Position numbers and translations under genes: made by a program. The notes under the pieces are model-generated. The model was not told where the DNA came from and did not search any database. It saw only the letters and a list, made by a program, of their open reading frames with translations. A stretch of DNA of 64,000 nucleotides from Isoetes taiwanensis (lineage: Eukaryota; Streptophyta; Lycopodiopsida; Isoetales; Isoetaceae), in assembly GCA_021234155.1 (NCBI GenBank), contig JAJEKV010000051.1, positions 9,446,105 to 9,510,104 of the forward strand, given 5' to 3'. Every line of letters starts with the position of its first letter. Within the stretch, counting starts at the first letter, position 1. Below, one piece after another: positions 35,885-46,462 of this stretch.

Positions 35885-36969
35885 ATGCTGAATAAATTCA
35901 GGGCTTCATTGTGTAAAGACATGTTACTTAACCTGCAATACATCGCACCAGCACCAGAGGAAGACGGATGTTCCCATCAAACTGACTTCTAATCTTATTT
36001 AACTATATAAGCCTAGTAGCTATTTGCTGTTTCTAAGGAATGGATTTGATTCATGACTGTCAGGACTGGTAGTATCAAGAATAGACTGTAAGGGGAACTG
36101 TTTGTCGAGGCGGCTGATTACAAGAGAAACGTAATGGATTGAACTGGCAGACTAGCAATCAAGCTTGAGTGCCTGTTCAGAACTAACCACGGTAATTTAT
36201 CAAGAGACTTATTAACCATTCTTTGATCCTACTTGTGCTGTACAGAAAGTATGAATTGAATTTGCCATCAGTTAGTTCGTATTGCAAATATTTGAGTTTA
36301 TGTATGGATTATCTCACTGATGTTCTAATAGTGTGTAGTGCAGCTGTTTGAGTTTATGTGCTGTGTTTGTGTTTATATTCTGTAGATACAGCTGTGGCAG
36401 GAGCTAGGCTTCAGAACAATGTGGGGTTTTTTTTGGTCCTAAACTGAAACTGGCAGATCAAGCACCTAAACAAAACGTCTAGGGCATGAAAATATTATTC
36501 GTCTTATGCAAAGTTGGGGTTTAAATTCCCTGACAATGTCTCCCTTTCCGATAGAATCATCCACCACTTGTATCAAATTAAAGATAAAGCTCTTTGAGCA
36601 TGAAACAACTAATCATAGGCAGAAATTGACTTTCCCCTGACAATGTCTTATAGAATCATCAAGTACTTCTTAACATTCAGATAATGAATTTGAGGCATTG
36701 AAGAGCAATGAAGTGTGGAACTTAGTTTAGCAAAATTCGAATGAGGAAGCACATAAATGGAGAAAAGATACACGGACTTACAGCATGTATAGCAAGATAT
36801 GTTGGCAGATATGGCAATCTATCTGAACAGATGGAGAAATCTATCTGAATATGTGTCCGTGAGAAGCATGATGAAATAGGATTGTGATGAACAACAAGGC
36901 CAAGAAAAAGGAGGGAATCGAGAAGCACGGGAGAGCTTGAATGATGGAAAAAAAAAGGCTGCATCAAGT
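35885..36969. other. 3' flank of the DUF1685 gene; no gene seen
   Basis: Probably includes the 3' UTR (to about 36250). No coding frame of note precedes the inverted-repeat element. Confidence 0.4.
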
Positions 36970-36978
36970 TGCAAAATT

Positions 36979-37850
36979 GGCTCAGGATAGTCTTACCCTG
37001 GTTTCGGGGATCCCGGAGGTAAAAAAACCGTCCTCCCAGTATCACCGCCGAGGTCGACGGAATCGTTTTCCGGGACCCCCGTTTTCGCCGTCTTGACACC
37101 GTGAGGGTCTGCATAAATCTGGGCCGTCCGGCCACGCGACACATCCGGGCCGTCCGTGGTGTTCCCCGCCTCCGGTATCACCAACGCCTGATCCCGCCCT
37201 CCGGAATCACCGACGCCTGATCCCTGCCTCCGGGATCACCAAGCCCTGGCCGATAACCGCGCCCCGATATCGGCCGTGTGTGTGATCCCCTCCTCACGGG
37301 ATCGCCATGGCGTGGCGATATCGGCCCACCGATATCGCCACGATCCGACCTCCGGGATCCCACCACCATGGCCATTCGAGGCCGGCCCTCGAGGGTGTAA
37401 ATCCCGGCCTCGGGATCACCCCCCACCGCCGGGGCCTTGATTCCTTCCTCACGGGATCACCCACCCGGAAGTAGATACTTGGACCCGATGCTCGGCGCGT
37501 TCTCCACCGCCTCGGGATCACCAAGCCTGGCCGATAACAGCGCCCGATATGCGGCGTGTGTGATCCCCTCCTCGAGATCGCCATCCAGCGTGGCGATCTC
37601 GGCCACCCGATATCGCCACGATCCCGGCCTCCGGGATCCACCACCATGGCCTTACTTCGGGCGGCCTCGAGGACCGTGGAAATCTTGCGGCCTCACGGGA
37701 TCACCCACACCGCCGTAGGGGCGATTCCTTCCTCCGGGGATCACCCACCGGTAGCGATAACGGGCGGACCGATGTCGGCCGCGTTCTCCACGCCTCGGGA
37801 TCACCAGCGTGGGGCGATGCTCGGCGATCGGTTAGAACCTTCTTCGCGCA
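36979..37850 (+). repeat. Left inverted terminal repeat with GATCCCGG subrepeats
   Basis: About 0.85 kb of GC-rich sequence with many copies of CTCCGGGATCACC and variants, interleaved with CCGATATCGCCACGATCC blocks in roughly 200-300-bp higher-order units. It is the inverted counterpart of 42386-43456. Apparent open frames through it on both strands (Arg/Gly/Pro-rich) are a composition effect. Confidence 0.85.
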
Positions 37851-38275
37851 TCCTCCGTGCAGCATACATTTCCTCGAAGCAGGCTTTTAGGGTGTTGCCT
37901 TCCCAGACAATGTCCGTAGCTAGCAAATTCTTCAAAGCCTTGCCCTGGATAATGCACTTCTTCAATTCCCAAAGCAATGCCCTGTGGCTTGGCCGACCGG
38001 GATCATTGTCTAGAGGCCTAGGGGTCTCTCTGTTGTATTCCCCATTCTCCACGGTCTCTGCATGAACCATGAGGGGATCATGCAAAGATGGCTGAAAAGA
38101 TTAGTATGAAAGTAGAACATAAATGTGAAGGAAGACAACAACATGCTTACTTTGGACGTTTTGATCTTTGTCGGGTTGGCTGAGATCTAGCCCCACTTCC
38201 TCCTCGAATTTCATTCAAGTGGGCTAGAATATCCTCAAGGTGTGTGCATTGATGGCCTTTGCCCCTAGTAGGCAT
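37801..38275 (-). pseudogene. Small unknown gene at the inner edge of the left inverted repeat
   Basis: A first exon from ATG 38275 to a GTAAGC donor after 38151 encodes MPTRGKGHQCTHLEDILAHL and a basic end. After an AG acceptor at 38092, a second frame encodes RALLWELKKCIIQGKALKNL and FEEMYAARRM and runs into the inverted repeat. The phases of the two exons do not agree, so a frameshift or a wrong boundary is involved. The family is unknown. Confidence 0.35.
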
Positions 38276-38489
38276 TTGTTGTCGGTCCTCACCATCTCTC
38301 ACTCAACTACTGAACTCAATTGAAACCAAGCCCCAACTTACTTTCTAGCAAGAACCACTAAGGTATATATAGACTCATGAATCAACCGTTGTACTATCCG
38401 TTGTACAACGGTTAACCCTTGATTTCAATTTGTAATGGTAAAGTGGTAAAGTGGACCTTTTTTCCAATGGCTAGGTACCTCTATTATTT

Positions 38490-39345
38490 TTTTGGACGTG
38501 GGGATCCCGGAGGACGGAGTCCACGCTTGGGGATCCCGGATGACTGGATCGCCGGTGGTGATCCCCACCTCCGGGATCACCAGATGGCGGACGGGCCTTT
38601 TTTTTTTTTAAGGCTCTATGGTTCTAAGGTTTTCGAATTTATTCCGTCCGGTGATCACGGTGATCCCGGGAGGTCGGGATCACTAGTGGTGATCCCCACC
38701 TCCCGATCACCCGGATCGGGACCGACTTTTATTTTTTTTTCCCTGCCTATTAGGTGCAATGGTTATATTCCCGTCTCCACACGGTGATCCGGTGGGGATC
38801 ACCATGGGTGATCCCCACCTCCGGGATCACCAGATGGCGGACGGGCCTTTTTTTTTTCTAAGGCTCTATGGTGTTGGGCTTTTCGAATTTATTCCCGTCC
38901 GTGATCTGGTGATCCCGGAGGTCGGGATCACTAGTGGTGATCCCCACCTCCGGGATCACCATCGCTGAACAACTTTATTTTTTTTTCCCTTTGTTAGGTG
39001 CAATGGTTATATTCCCGTCCGCCACCTGGTGATCCCGGAGGTGGGGATCACCATGGGTGATCCCCACCTCCCGATCACCAGATGGCGGACGGGCCTTTTT
39101 TTTTTCTAAGGCTCTATGGTGTTGGGCTTTTCGAATTTATTCCCGTCCGCGATCTGGTGATCCCGGAGGTCGGGATCACTAGTGGTGATCCCCACCTCCG
39201 GGATCACCAGATCGCGGACGGACTTTATTTTTTTTTTCCTGCCTATTAGGCTAGGTACAATGGTTATATTCCCGTCCGCCATCTGGTGATCCCGGAGGTG
39301 GGGAGCACCATGGGGAACCCGTCCTCTGGGATCACCACAATAATT
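38490..39345. repeat. Array of long palindromes, about 249-bp period
   Basis: Units starting near 38554, 38803 and 39052 each contain two palindromes. One has arms of up to about 39 bp around a CCATGGG centre, the other similar arms around ACTAGT. The arms contain GTGATCCCGGAGGTGGGGAT and its complement plus CCCGTCCGCCATCTGG. T-rich spacers alternate (CTAAGGCTCTATGG; GGTGCAATGGTTATATTC). No frame is supported. Confidence 0.9.
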
Positions 39346-39655
39346 GTTTTTTTTTTGTGTTTGTCTTTTCCATTGGTTGTTTTAATATTTGCCTCCCTGG
39401 GGATCCCGGAGGTGTTCAAACTTCGGGATCCCAGAGCTATTCAAGTTTGGGGATCCCAGAGGTGTTCAAATTCCCAAACATCTGTGGCCAACATCTGTTA
39501 TGAATTGAGGGGATGCATTTGACGGTTCGAGAGTAAACCCTGATAAGGAAAAACAAAAGCTATTTCCCACATCAATTAACCATTCGAAACGTCGATTTTT
39601 ACAATCATAGCAAAAAAATTTACATTGTTGAACAAGGATCAAAAGTTTTTTTCTG

Positions 39656-40510
39656 TTATGGACCATTCAGCATCAAACGGGTAACGGGTCGATCGAATTG
39701 GTTGCTACCCTCGGGCAAGTAGAAGGTTGATTTTCCTGCTTTTAGGCAGTCACTTAACTTCTGCAGCATGACCTTGAAGCTTGTCCTCAAATCGTCCATC
39801 TCTTCTTTGGCAAACCGGTCCACGTGGATCACCATCGCATACGATTATTATAAATGGACACTAAATAAATTTGCTGATCAAGAAAGACGTAAGTTAAGAC
39901 ATAGACAACTCACATCTATATCCTTCATGTAGATTTCTTTGATGAATTTACGCACACAACCAATAACATAGATGCCACAATCCACGGTTGTTGTCTTTCA
40001 GCGTGGAGCTTCCATCAAGATTACTTGGTGCATTATGCGATCTTTGATTCCTCGTGCCTCCACCTCTTAAATACATCACTTAAAACCCGCAATTCAAGGC
40101 ATTAGAAGATAGGCTATGAATGAATAGTTACCAAATTTTGCACTCACAAAGTGATGAACCCGCGTGTTGGAGCATGGAGGGATCAAAGGAATCGAAGTGC
40201 AATATGCAAGGGCAAGGCTTCTTCAATTTACGGCATGCCAAAGGATCAGCCACCAAAATGAAGAGGCTCCAAAGGCCTTGCATAGGACAAGTCATCATCA
40301 ATTCAAACCCGAACTAAAAAGGCAATACAAAATCCACTTCCCAAACCCAATTTACGGCATTGACCGGTATGTAGTAGAACCTGTGCATCTTGGATTTTCC
40401 ACACGGCCTTGCCAAAGGGGATCCCTAATTAGCTTGACGAACTGCCAGTAGGCACCACGCAGGCCCGTTTTTGTGCCATTTAGAAACAGGCCAAAAGCGG
40501 CAGGTGGAGG
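39656..40510 (-). pseudogene. Ulp1-like cysteine protease (peptidase C48) remnant in the transposon
   Basis: Minus-strand exons give KSKMHRFYYIPVNA (to 40356), then 40276-40148 with LWSLFILVADPLACRKLKKP and CILHFDSFDPSML, then VDCGIYVIGCVRKFIKEIY (about 39980-39914), then MVIHVDRFAKEEMDDLRTSF to a stop at 39656. These are the Ulp1 fold blocks: the IPVN strand, the His-Trp block, the catalytic Asp and the Cys of DCG. The catalytic His position reads Leu (LWSL in place of HW-L). A one-base shift separates KDNN from VDCG. The gene is therefore decayed or inactive. Ulp1 enzymes cleave SUMO conjugates; plant transposons often carry such domains with unknown roles. Confidence 0.7.
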
Positions 40511-40889
40511 AAGACATGATGACGGCGTTTTTTTGGTGAGGAATTGAGTGTGCAAGAACCACCAAAAGCTCAACTTAGCATACCATGCAAGAAATAAAAA
40601 CAAAGACAACACACATACATAAATAGGCTCCTAGGCGGTCGGCATCGATCTCTGAATCTTCAATACCGAGGTCACCCGGAATAGTCGAGAATTTTTAGTG
40701 CCTCTGTCTCTCGAGATGTGGAATTCAACATCGGATGATTTGCTGCCCACCTTCAACGAGAGGACTTTGAACCACAATTGGATAATTCGGAGAAAATCTA
40801 AAAGCGCCAAAGCTCCTTTCTAATCCCTCTGTCATATAATTTTAGAGATTCAAAGAAGTGGGGGTCCAAAGATATACAAATACCACATT

Positions 40890-41690
40890 TTTATCTTGCT
40901 TTCGGGGTCGGGGAGCCAATTCATCTGCATTTTCGGCTCCTCCTCCTCCTCGATTCTTCATGCACAATATGGTTTGGAGCCATCAAATCATCCCTCCCGG
41001 CTGCACAAAAAGTCCGCTTCCTTGGGGTCACACAGAGACTTGGGCTATTCGAATTTGGGGTTTTGGGCGGAGGTGAATTAAAATCAAGCGTATCTTGCAG
41101 CTTCAAACTCCGCACTCACATCGTCTTAGTCCAACCTGGTGTCGTTCATAGCTCAAATCACCAAACAAATCCTTCTCATCCAAATTGCCATGCTTGCCCC
41201 TAATCCTTTCCTTGATTTCCCTTATCCGCTCTACGCATTTCTAGTTACGTGGCCTCCTTTCTCCGCGACCGGGTTTATAAACTTCGGCTTTCGGGCGTGT
41301 CATCCAAAAGGCCGAGGCGATTTGCTCATCGCCATACGCTCTCTTCTGCTGCCCTTGCCCTCGAAGTTTTAGCCTCTCCAGTTGTGGCTAAATTTGAAGT
41401 CGGGATCAAGAGATCTCTCCACACTTATCTTCCCATAATCTCTAACCCTCACCTCGGCCTTGTTCTTGAATTGACCCCTCGCATCATCGAAGCCTTGTAA
41501 TTTTGCCATAATTGATGCACCACAACCTATGATTCTCCGTTCGATCTTCCTGGCTTTGTAGGATTTCTTTGCGATCCACCCACACAGCAACGCCATTTTC
41601 GTGACACGATCATACACGTAGTCCTTCAAAATTTCTTCGATGGTCGGTTCCTCCCTTGGATTGACGTTAAAACATTCAATATTACTTTTC
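40890..41690 (-). pseudogene. Unknown coding remnants upstream of the Ulp1-like region
   Basis: The minus strand encodes REEPTIEEILKDYVYDRVTK, MALLCGWIAKKSYKARKIER and RIIGCGASIMAKLQGF (41690-41460). Further down, 41115-40921 gives LDFNSPPPKTPNSNSPSLCV and an Arg-rich end. The codon pattern looks genuine but frameshifts interrupt it. I do not recognise the family. They may be N-terminal parts of the Ulp1-type transposon gene or captured host exons. Confidence 0.4.
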
Positions 41691-41965
41691 GGGGCCTCAT
41701 CCCCTCATCTGCATTTTTAGCATTCTTTAGATCATCTGCTTTTTTTTGGCATTGGCCATCAAGCTGAAGCCTCGTCCACGGCGGCGGGGGTATTCTTCTC
41801 GTGGTGAAGCGCCCTTAGCTCTTGCTACGCCCTTAATCTCTTCTTGTTGTTCTGGGATTGAACCTCTTGGTCGGATTCAATCGAGCAATATCTTTGAGGC
41901 GATCGGGCAATGGCCAAGCCGAAGTTTCCTTCCATTTCCCCATTCCGGTTCGTTAATGGAGGTAT

Positions 41966-42166
41966 TTAGGCTGATTTGAAGTTAATCGACTCCTCCATCA
42001 TCTGTAAAATAACATAACCGGTTAGAATAAGACTAAAATAGACTTTAACAAAGGATCTGTCCATGGCGCTTACCTTTAAATACTCGGCAGATGCAACAGC
42101 AGCGACAGCGCCTCTGGATTCGGCGACAATCGGGCCCTTTCCAATCGATTCGGTCGGAAAGGGCAA
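41966..42166 (-). CDS. Possible two-exon mini-gene, 42 codons
   Basis: The ATG at 42166 opens MPFPTESIGKGPIVAESRGA and a frame to a GTAAGC donor after 42074. The next exon, 42001-41966 after a CAG acceptor, encodes MMEESINFKSA and a stop. Splice sites and phase agree. It lies just inside the right inverted repeat, so it may be the first exons of a transposon gene or a captured fragment. No family is recognised. Confidence 0.3.
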   Translation of the reverse strand: MPFPTESIGKGPIVAESRGAVAAVASAEYLKVSAMDRSFVKVYFSLILTGYVILQMMEESINFKSA

Positions 42167-42385
42167 TCGTTCTTAGCGCCTTTAGTTCGGACATAGCCAT
42201 CGCACCAACGGTGCTCCCTTCCTCCTAATCCCCCACCGCATTACCGCGTGGCGACTGCAATTGGGCCCGTCACGAATAATAGGGCGGTTTTCCCCTCTCG
42301 GTTACACCATTAGTGGATGGCGTGCGACACCGACCTAGGCCGCCGCATTAATTCAAACCAATGGCATCGATTGAACCACGGGACG

Positions 42386-43456
42386 GCCCCGCTGGCCAAG
42401 GCTGGTGATCCCCGAGGAGGTTTTCACCGAGAAGGACTTTCGGGATCCCTGAGGAAGGAATCGCCCCTACGGTGGGTGATCCCGAGGTCGGATTTCCACG
42501 TCTCGAAAATGGGCCTCGAAATGCCATGGTGGTGATCCCGAGGCCGGATCGTGGCGATACGGGTGGCGAGATATCGCCACGCCGATGGCGATCCTCGAGG
42601 AGGGGATCACACACACGGCCGATACGGGCGCTGCTATCGGCCGGCTTGGTGATCCCGAAAAGGTGGAGAACGCTGCCGAGCATCGGCCCGGCCGCTATCT
42701 ACTTCGTGGTGATCCCGAGGAAGGAATCGCCCCGGCGGTGGGTGATCCCGGAGGTCGATTTCCACGTCCTCGAGGGCCGCCCGAAGTCGGCCATGGTGGT
42801 GATCCCGAGGTCGGATCGTGGCGATATTCGGTGGCCGAGCATCGGCCACGCCGATGGCGATCCCGGAGGAGGGGGATCACACACACCTACCGGATACGGG
42901 CGCCTATCGCTAGCGGCTTGGTGATCCCGGAGAGGGAGAACGCCGCCGATATCGGCCCGCCAAGTATCGGGCCTGGGTGGGGATCCCGAGGAAGGGAATC
43001 GTCCCCGGTGGGTGGATCCCGAGGGTCCTGGGGATTTCCCACGTCCTCGAGGCCTACCTCAGCCGCCATGGTGGTGATCCCGAGGTCGGATCGTGGCGAG
43101 ACGGTGGCCGAGATCGGGCCACGCTGGCTGGCGATCCGGAGGAGGGGATCACACACTACCGATATCTGGGCGCTGGTTATCGGGCCGTGGCTTGGTGATC
43201 CCGGAGGCGTGGATCAGCGTCGGCGGATTCCGAGGGCTGATCGGGCGTTGGTGATACCGGAGATGGGAACACCACCTGACGCCCCGGATGTGTCGCCAGG
43301 GCCGACGGCTCAGATTTATGCAGACCCCCACGCGGTGTCAAGACGCCAAAACGGGGTCCCCGAACGGATCCGTCGAAGCCACTCAAGCGGTGATAACTGG
43401 GAGGGCCGGTTTTTACCTCCGGGATCCCCGAAACCAGGGTAAGACTATCCTGAGCC
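42386..43456 (-). repeat. Right inverted terminal repeat with GATCCCGG subrepeats
   Basis: About 1.07 kb, the inverted counterpart of the left end, longer by roughly one higher-order unit. GGTGATCCCGGAGG and close variants recur throughout, with CGGATCGTGGCGATA and GAGGGGATCACACAC blocks in fixed order. Confidence 0.85.
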
Positions 43457-43473
43457 AGATCCTGCAAAATTGG

Positions 43474-44078
43474 GCAAATTTGGTTTTATTCTGTCCTTGC
43501 AAAGCTATGATGAGCAGGAGAGGAAATATGATTTTGGAGTGGAAAAGCATAGGTAGGGACAGAGCCAGAAAAGGCCCAAACTTCCTTTAGCAATTTTGAG
43601 GCAGGCACAAAGGAGATTTGTGGCCAAAAGGCATTGACACTTTTGGGACACTTGTAAGCACAGGCATTAGGATGTGAGTGTAGTGGGGACCAAAGGTTTT
43701 GGAAAGTGGGTTCCAGGCCCACACGATTGCAGCGTGATCGACGGCTCCAGTTTGTCCTTTTCGAAAATTCCAAGCATATTCCTTCTCCTTCAATCAATGG
43801 AGGGGACCTGCATTTGGGCGTTAAAATTTTACAGTAGCAGCCGAGTCCCCTTCATCACCTATTTATTTGCTACATGCCATCCTTCAATGTTTTTCAACCC
43901 CCCCAACAATGTATCCAAAGACTTCGGACGCCTAAAAACCTGTCCAGGCTCTGCAAAATTTGTCTGCTTTTTTTCTTACCTAGGTAAGTTTGCAGGTTTC
44001 CCAATTGTTAGTTTTTCATTCACTCTTTATGATTGCGAGGGTCAATTTCATGGGCTTATCTTAGCTGTCTTGCATAAT
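43474..44078. other. No gene recognised
   Basis: A plus-strand frame at 43674-44114 has no motif I know. Flanking DNA of the element. Confidence 0.3.
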
Positions 44079-44430
44079 TTGTATCTTAAGCTTCTTCATT
44101 ATTCTCTACTCTAGCACTTGAACCATTTGTATCTTAAGCTTCTTCATTATTCTCTACTCTAGCACTTGAACCAGTAGTCTTCTCTTGGTTATTCTGGTAT
44201 CTAGGCCATTCTCATCTTCCGCCTCCATGCAAGGTGGTTGCTTTTGTCCTTGCCTTTCCAATCCAATTTCACAGTCAGAAACCTATGTTTAACCCTCCAT
44301 ATCGTGTCCGTATTGTTGGTTGTGGTGTGGAAACCTATGTTTAGTCCTCTATCATGTCCATATTGTTGGTTGTGGTGTATAAATCTATGTTTAGTCCTCC
44401 GTATCATGCCCGTATTGTTGGTTTTGGGAC
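44079..44430. repeat. Two tandem repeat blocks (48 bp x2; 50-52 bp x3)
   Basis: A 48-bp unit with GTATCTTAAGCTTCTTCATT occurs at 44081 and 44129, nearly identical. A 50-52-bp unit with CCTATGTTTAGTCCTC occurs at 44280, 44332 and 44382. Confidence 0.8.
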
Positions 44431-46462
44431 CTCTCTTTCCTGTTCCATTGATATTTCTAGCCTTAGCATAGAGGTATTATTTTATTGTACCTAATAGAAA
44501 TGTTTATGTATCTTTTAGGGCCTTAGATGTCCTCAGATAAAAATAACAACTTAATGCATGAATCCTCCCGCACATGTATCATATAGGAATTTGGAGAAGG
44601 ATAGCAAAATGATTCAAGTTAGCAAAGTCATTTGAGACCTTGCATGAAATCAAGGACCTTATATGTGGTATTGATGAAAGAAGATTGGGTAAACTTTCTT
44701 GTATGACAATTTAACACAATAATAAAGGGTTCTCCATTTGTTCGAGTTGTATTTACATAAGTAATTGAGCCATTATGTCCCTAGATACTCATAAATTTAT
44801 AGAAGAAATTCATGCTTGGCAATCATTTATGTCATCTCCAAGCTGGACAAGTCAAATGCCCATTCATCATTAACACCTACCAATAGTGGCAGTAGGTCAA
44901 CAATATGATAAAATTGATAGCATTAGAAGAATATTATTTGATGATGAGAAATTTTAACATTTTAATAGTCAATGTATAAGAGTTTTGCAATGAAAATCAA
45001 GCAATATCTTAGGCGGGTCTATGGATGTAGACACATGATAGCAATAAACGACAAAAAGCATGCGAAGAGCATGTGTGTATGGTTCATTAAATCATCTTAT
45101 GCTTGAATTATCTTATATTTTGTATTTTGAAAGGCTACATCGTATTATCTGGTAAACGTTGTGATCGATATCTATAGAATCAAATACAAGTGCAAGTAGC
45201 ACTATATTTATGTATTGAAGGACAAGAGCCAAACAATGGACATATAGAATAAACATAGCAAGTGGTCCAGAAATTATGGCAAATGTCATTAGCAGGCTTG
45301 CCTATGCCCCAAAACCCAAAAAAAAAATAAAAAAACCACACAATTCCTGCAATTCTAGCCTATCCAAGTGGCCTTTCACCTCATCTAAATTTGTTTTAGG
45401 CCATTAGATCTTCGAATTTTAGCATCCACAACTGTGCAAATTCAAAAAAATTAAAAAATTCACCTTCAAGACCACTATGCGTATCCTCGGCAATATCCAT
45501 TATCCTCTTCTTCCCTCTATTGTCTCAAATGCTTATAGGTGTTATTGAGATGCTGATAGGTATGGCTGTTTTTCTCCTCATGGTTATAAGGTTGTCAAGC
45601 TGAACTCTGTTTTATACTTTGACACGACTCAAAGCAGCTTCCAGACATTGGTTTATTCCGTCACTCGCAAGCTCCAGCACTGGCGAATACGATTTTTCTT
45701 ATGGCAAAAAGTAATATAGTGCTTGTTACATTAAATGACAACGACAAATTCTGAATGCTTTATAAGAAAATTTCCATGGTAAAAAAATAGCATTGTCCGA
45801 TGAATAGTGGCCTGGCGAAAATGTACACGTCAGCATTGTGCGCCATTTTTCTTGAATCTTTTGTCTTATTAGATTCAAACCAATTTCTTGATATGTTTGT
45901 GCTAATCTGTACTCCTATCTGAAGCAATTGCTGGTTTAAGATTGCCAGCCTTGTAGGGGCTAGCCTCTCTCATGTTTCCCCTTAATTTTCCCTACAGATG
46001 GATACCAGAATTTTTGCAATTATCAAGCATAATGCAAGATTAACTTGTGGTTTTTTGAAAGGATCTCCGGTGGCTCTGTGGAATTCTTTGGTCTCGGAAC
46101 AGTATTTCCCAGAAGATCTTTTCGTTGCTGAATACTCGTTTGTACCAAGCTCAGTGGAATTTGAGGTAGAAATTGTGGACTCTTGGCTTCAGGAATTCGT
46201 GGGGAAAAAAGAAATCTCTGCTACTGGGATCTTTCATGTGCATTGTGGGTGGAGTGATTCGAAAATTGTGGTTAAGGTGTATTCCGAGCAATGATTCATC
46301 CTTTAGTGTGGTTCCCCTTATTTTTGGCTTTGAGTGTGGCTTTCCACCTTCTGTAATTTTAATTATGCTCGTCTCCCTGTTTCTTTTTGCCCTTTGTTGT
46401 TCCCTCCTGTTATTTCGCACATGTTCAATCTGCTTTTGTAGTTTCCACCTGGTTCTTTCTAG
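44431..46462. other. No gene firmly recognised; possible LINE leader
   Basis: A 98-codon plus-strand frame at 45998-46294 has no known motif. It may lie in the 5' untranslated leader of the LINE that follows, whose 5' end could not be fixed. Confidence 0.3.

Larger units (their letters stand above)
36979..43456. mobile_element. 6.5-kb long-inverted-repeat DNA transposon, possibly Mutator-like
   Basis: The ends match inverted: GGCTCAGGATAGTCTTACCC at 36979 and its complement ending at 43456. TGCAAAATT occurs directly outside both ends (36970-36978 and 43463-43471); six extra bases separate the right copy. A 9-bp duplication and long inverted repeats suit the Mutator superfamily. The interior holds a palindrome array and a decayed Ulp1-like gene on the minus strand; Ulp1 domains are carried by some plant Mutator-like elements. 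I found no MURA-type transposase or its zinc finger, so this copy looks non-autonomous. Fold-back or another superfamily is possible. Confidence 0.8.

Noticed and set aside
36979-43456. LTR retrotransposon or CACTA interpretation of the long-repeat element
   Set aside because: The ends are inverted rather than direct, do not begin CACTA, and the likely target duplication is nine bases rather than three or five.
42472-43467. Long open frames in the right inverted repeat on both strands (up to 285 codons)
   Set aside because: They are Arg/Gly/Pro-rich readings of a GC-rich repeat, open in several frames at once, with no domain.
45780-45805. Target-site duplication for the first LINE (TAGCATTGTCCGATG against TAGCATTTCCATG after the poly(A))
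   Set aside because: The match needs two inserted bases and is short. It could be chance, so the 5' end of that LINE is left open.
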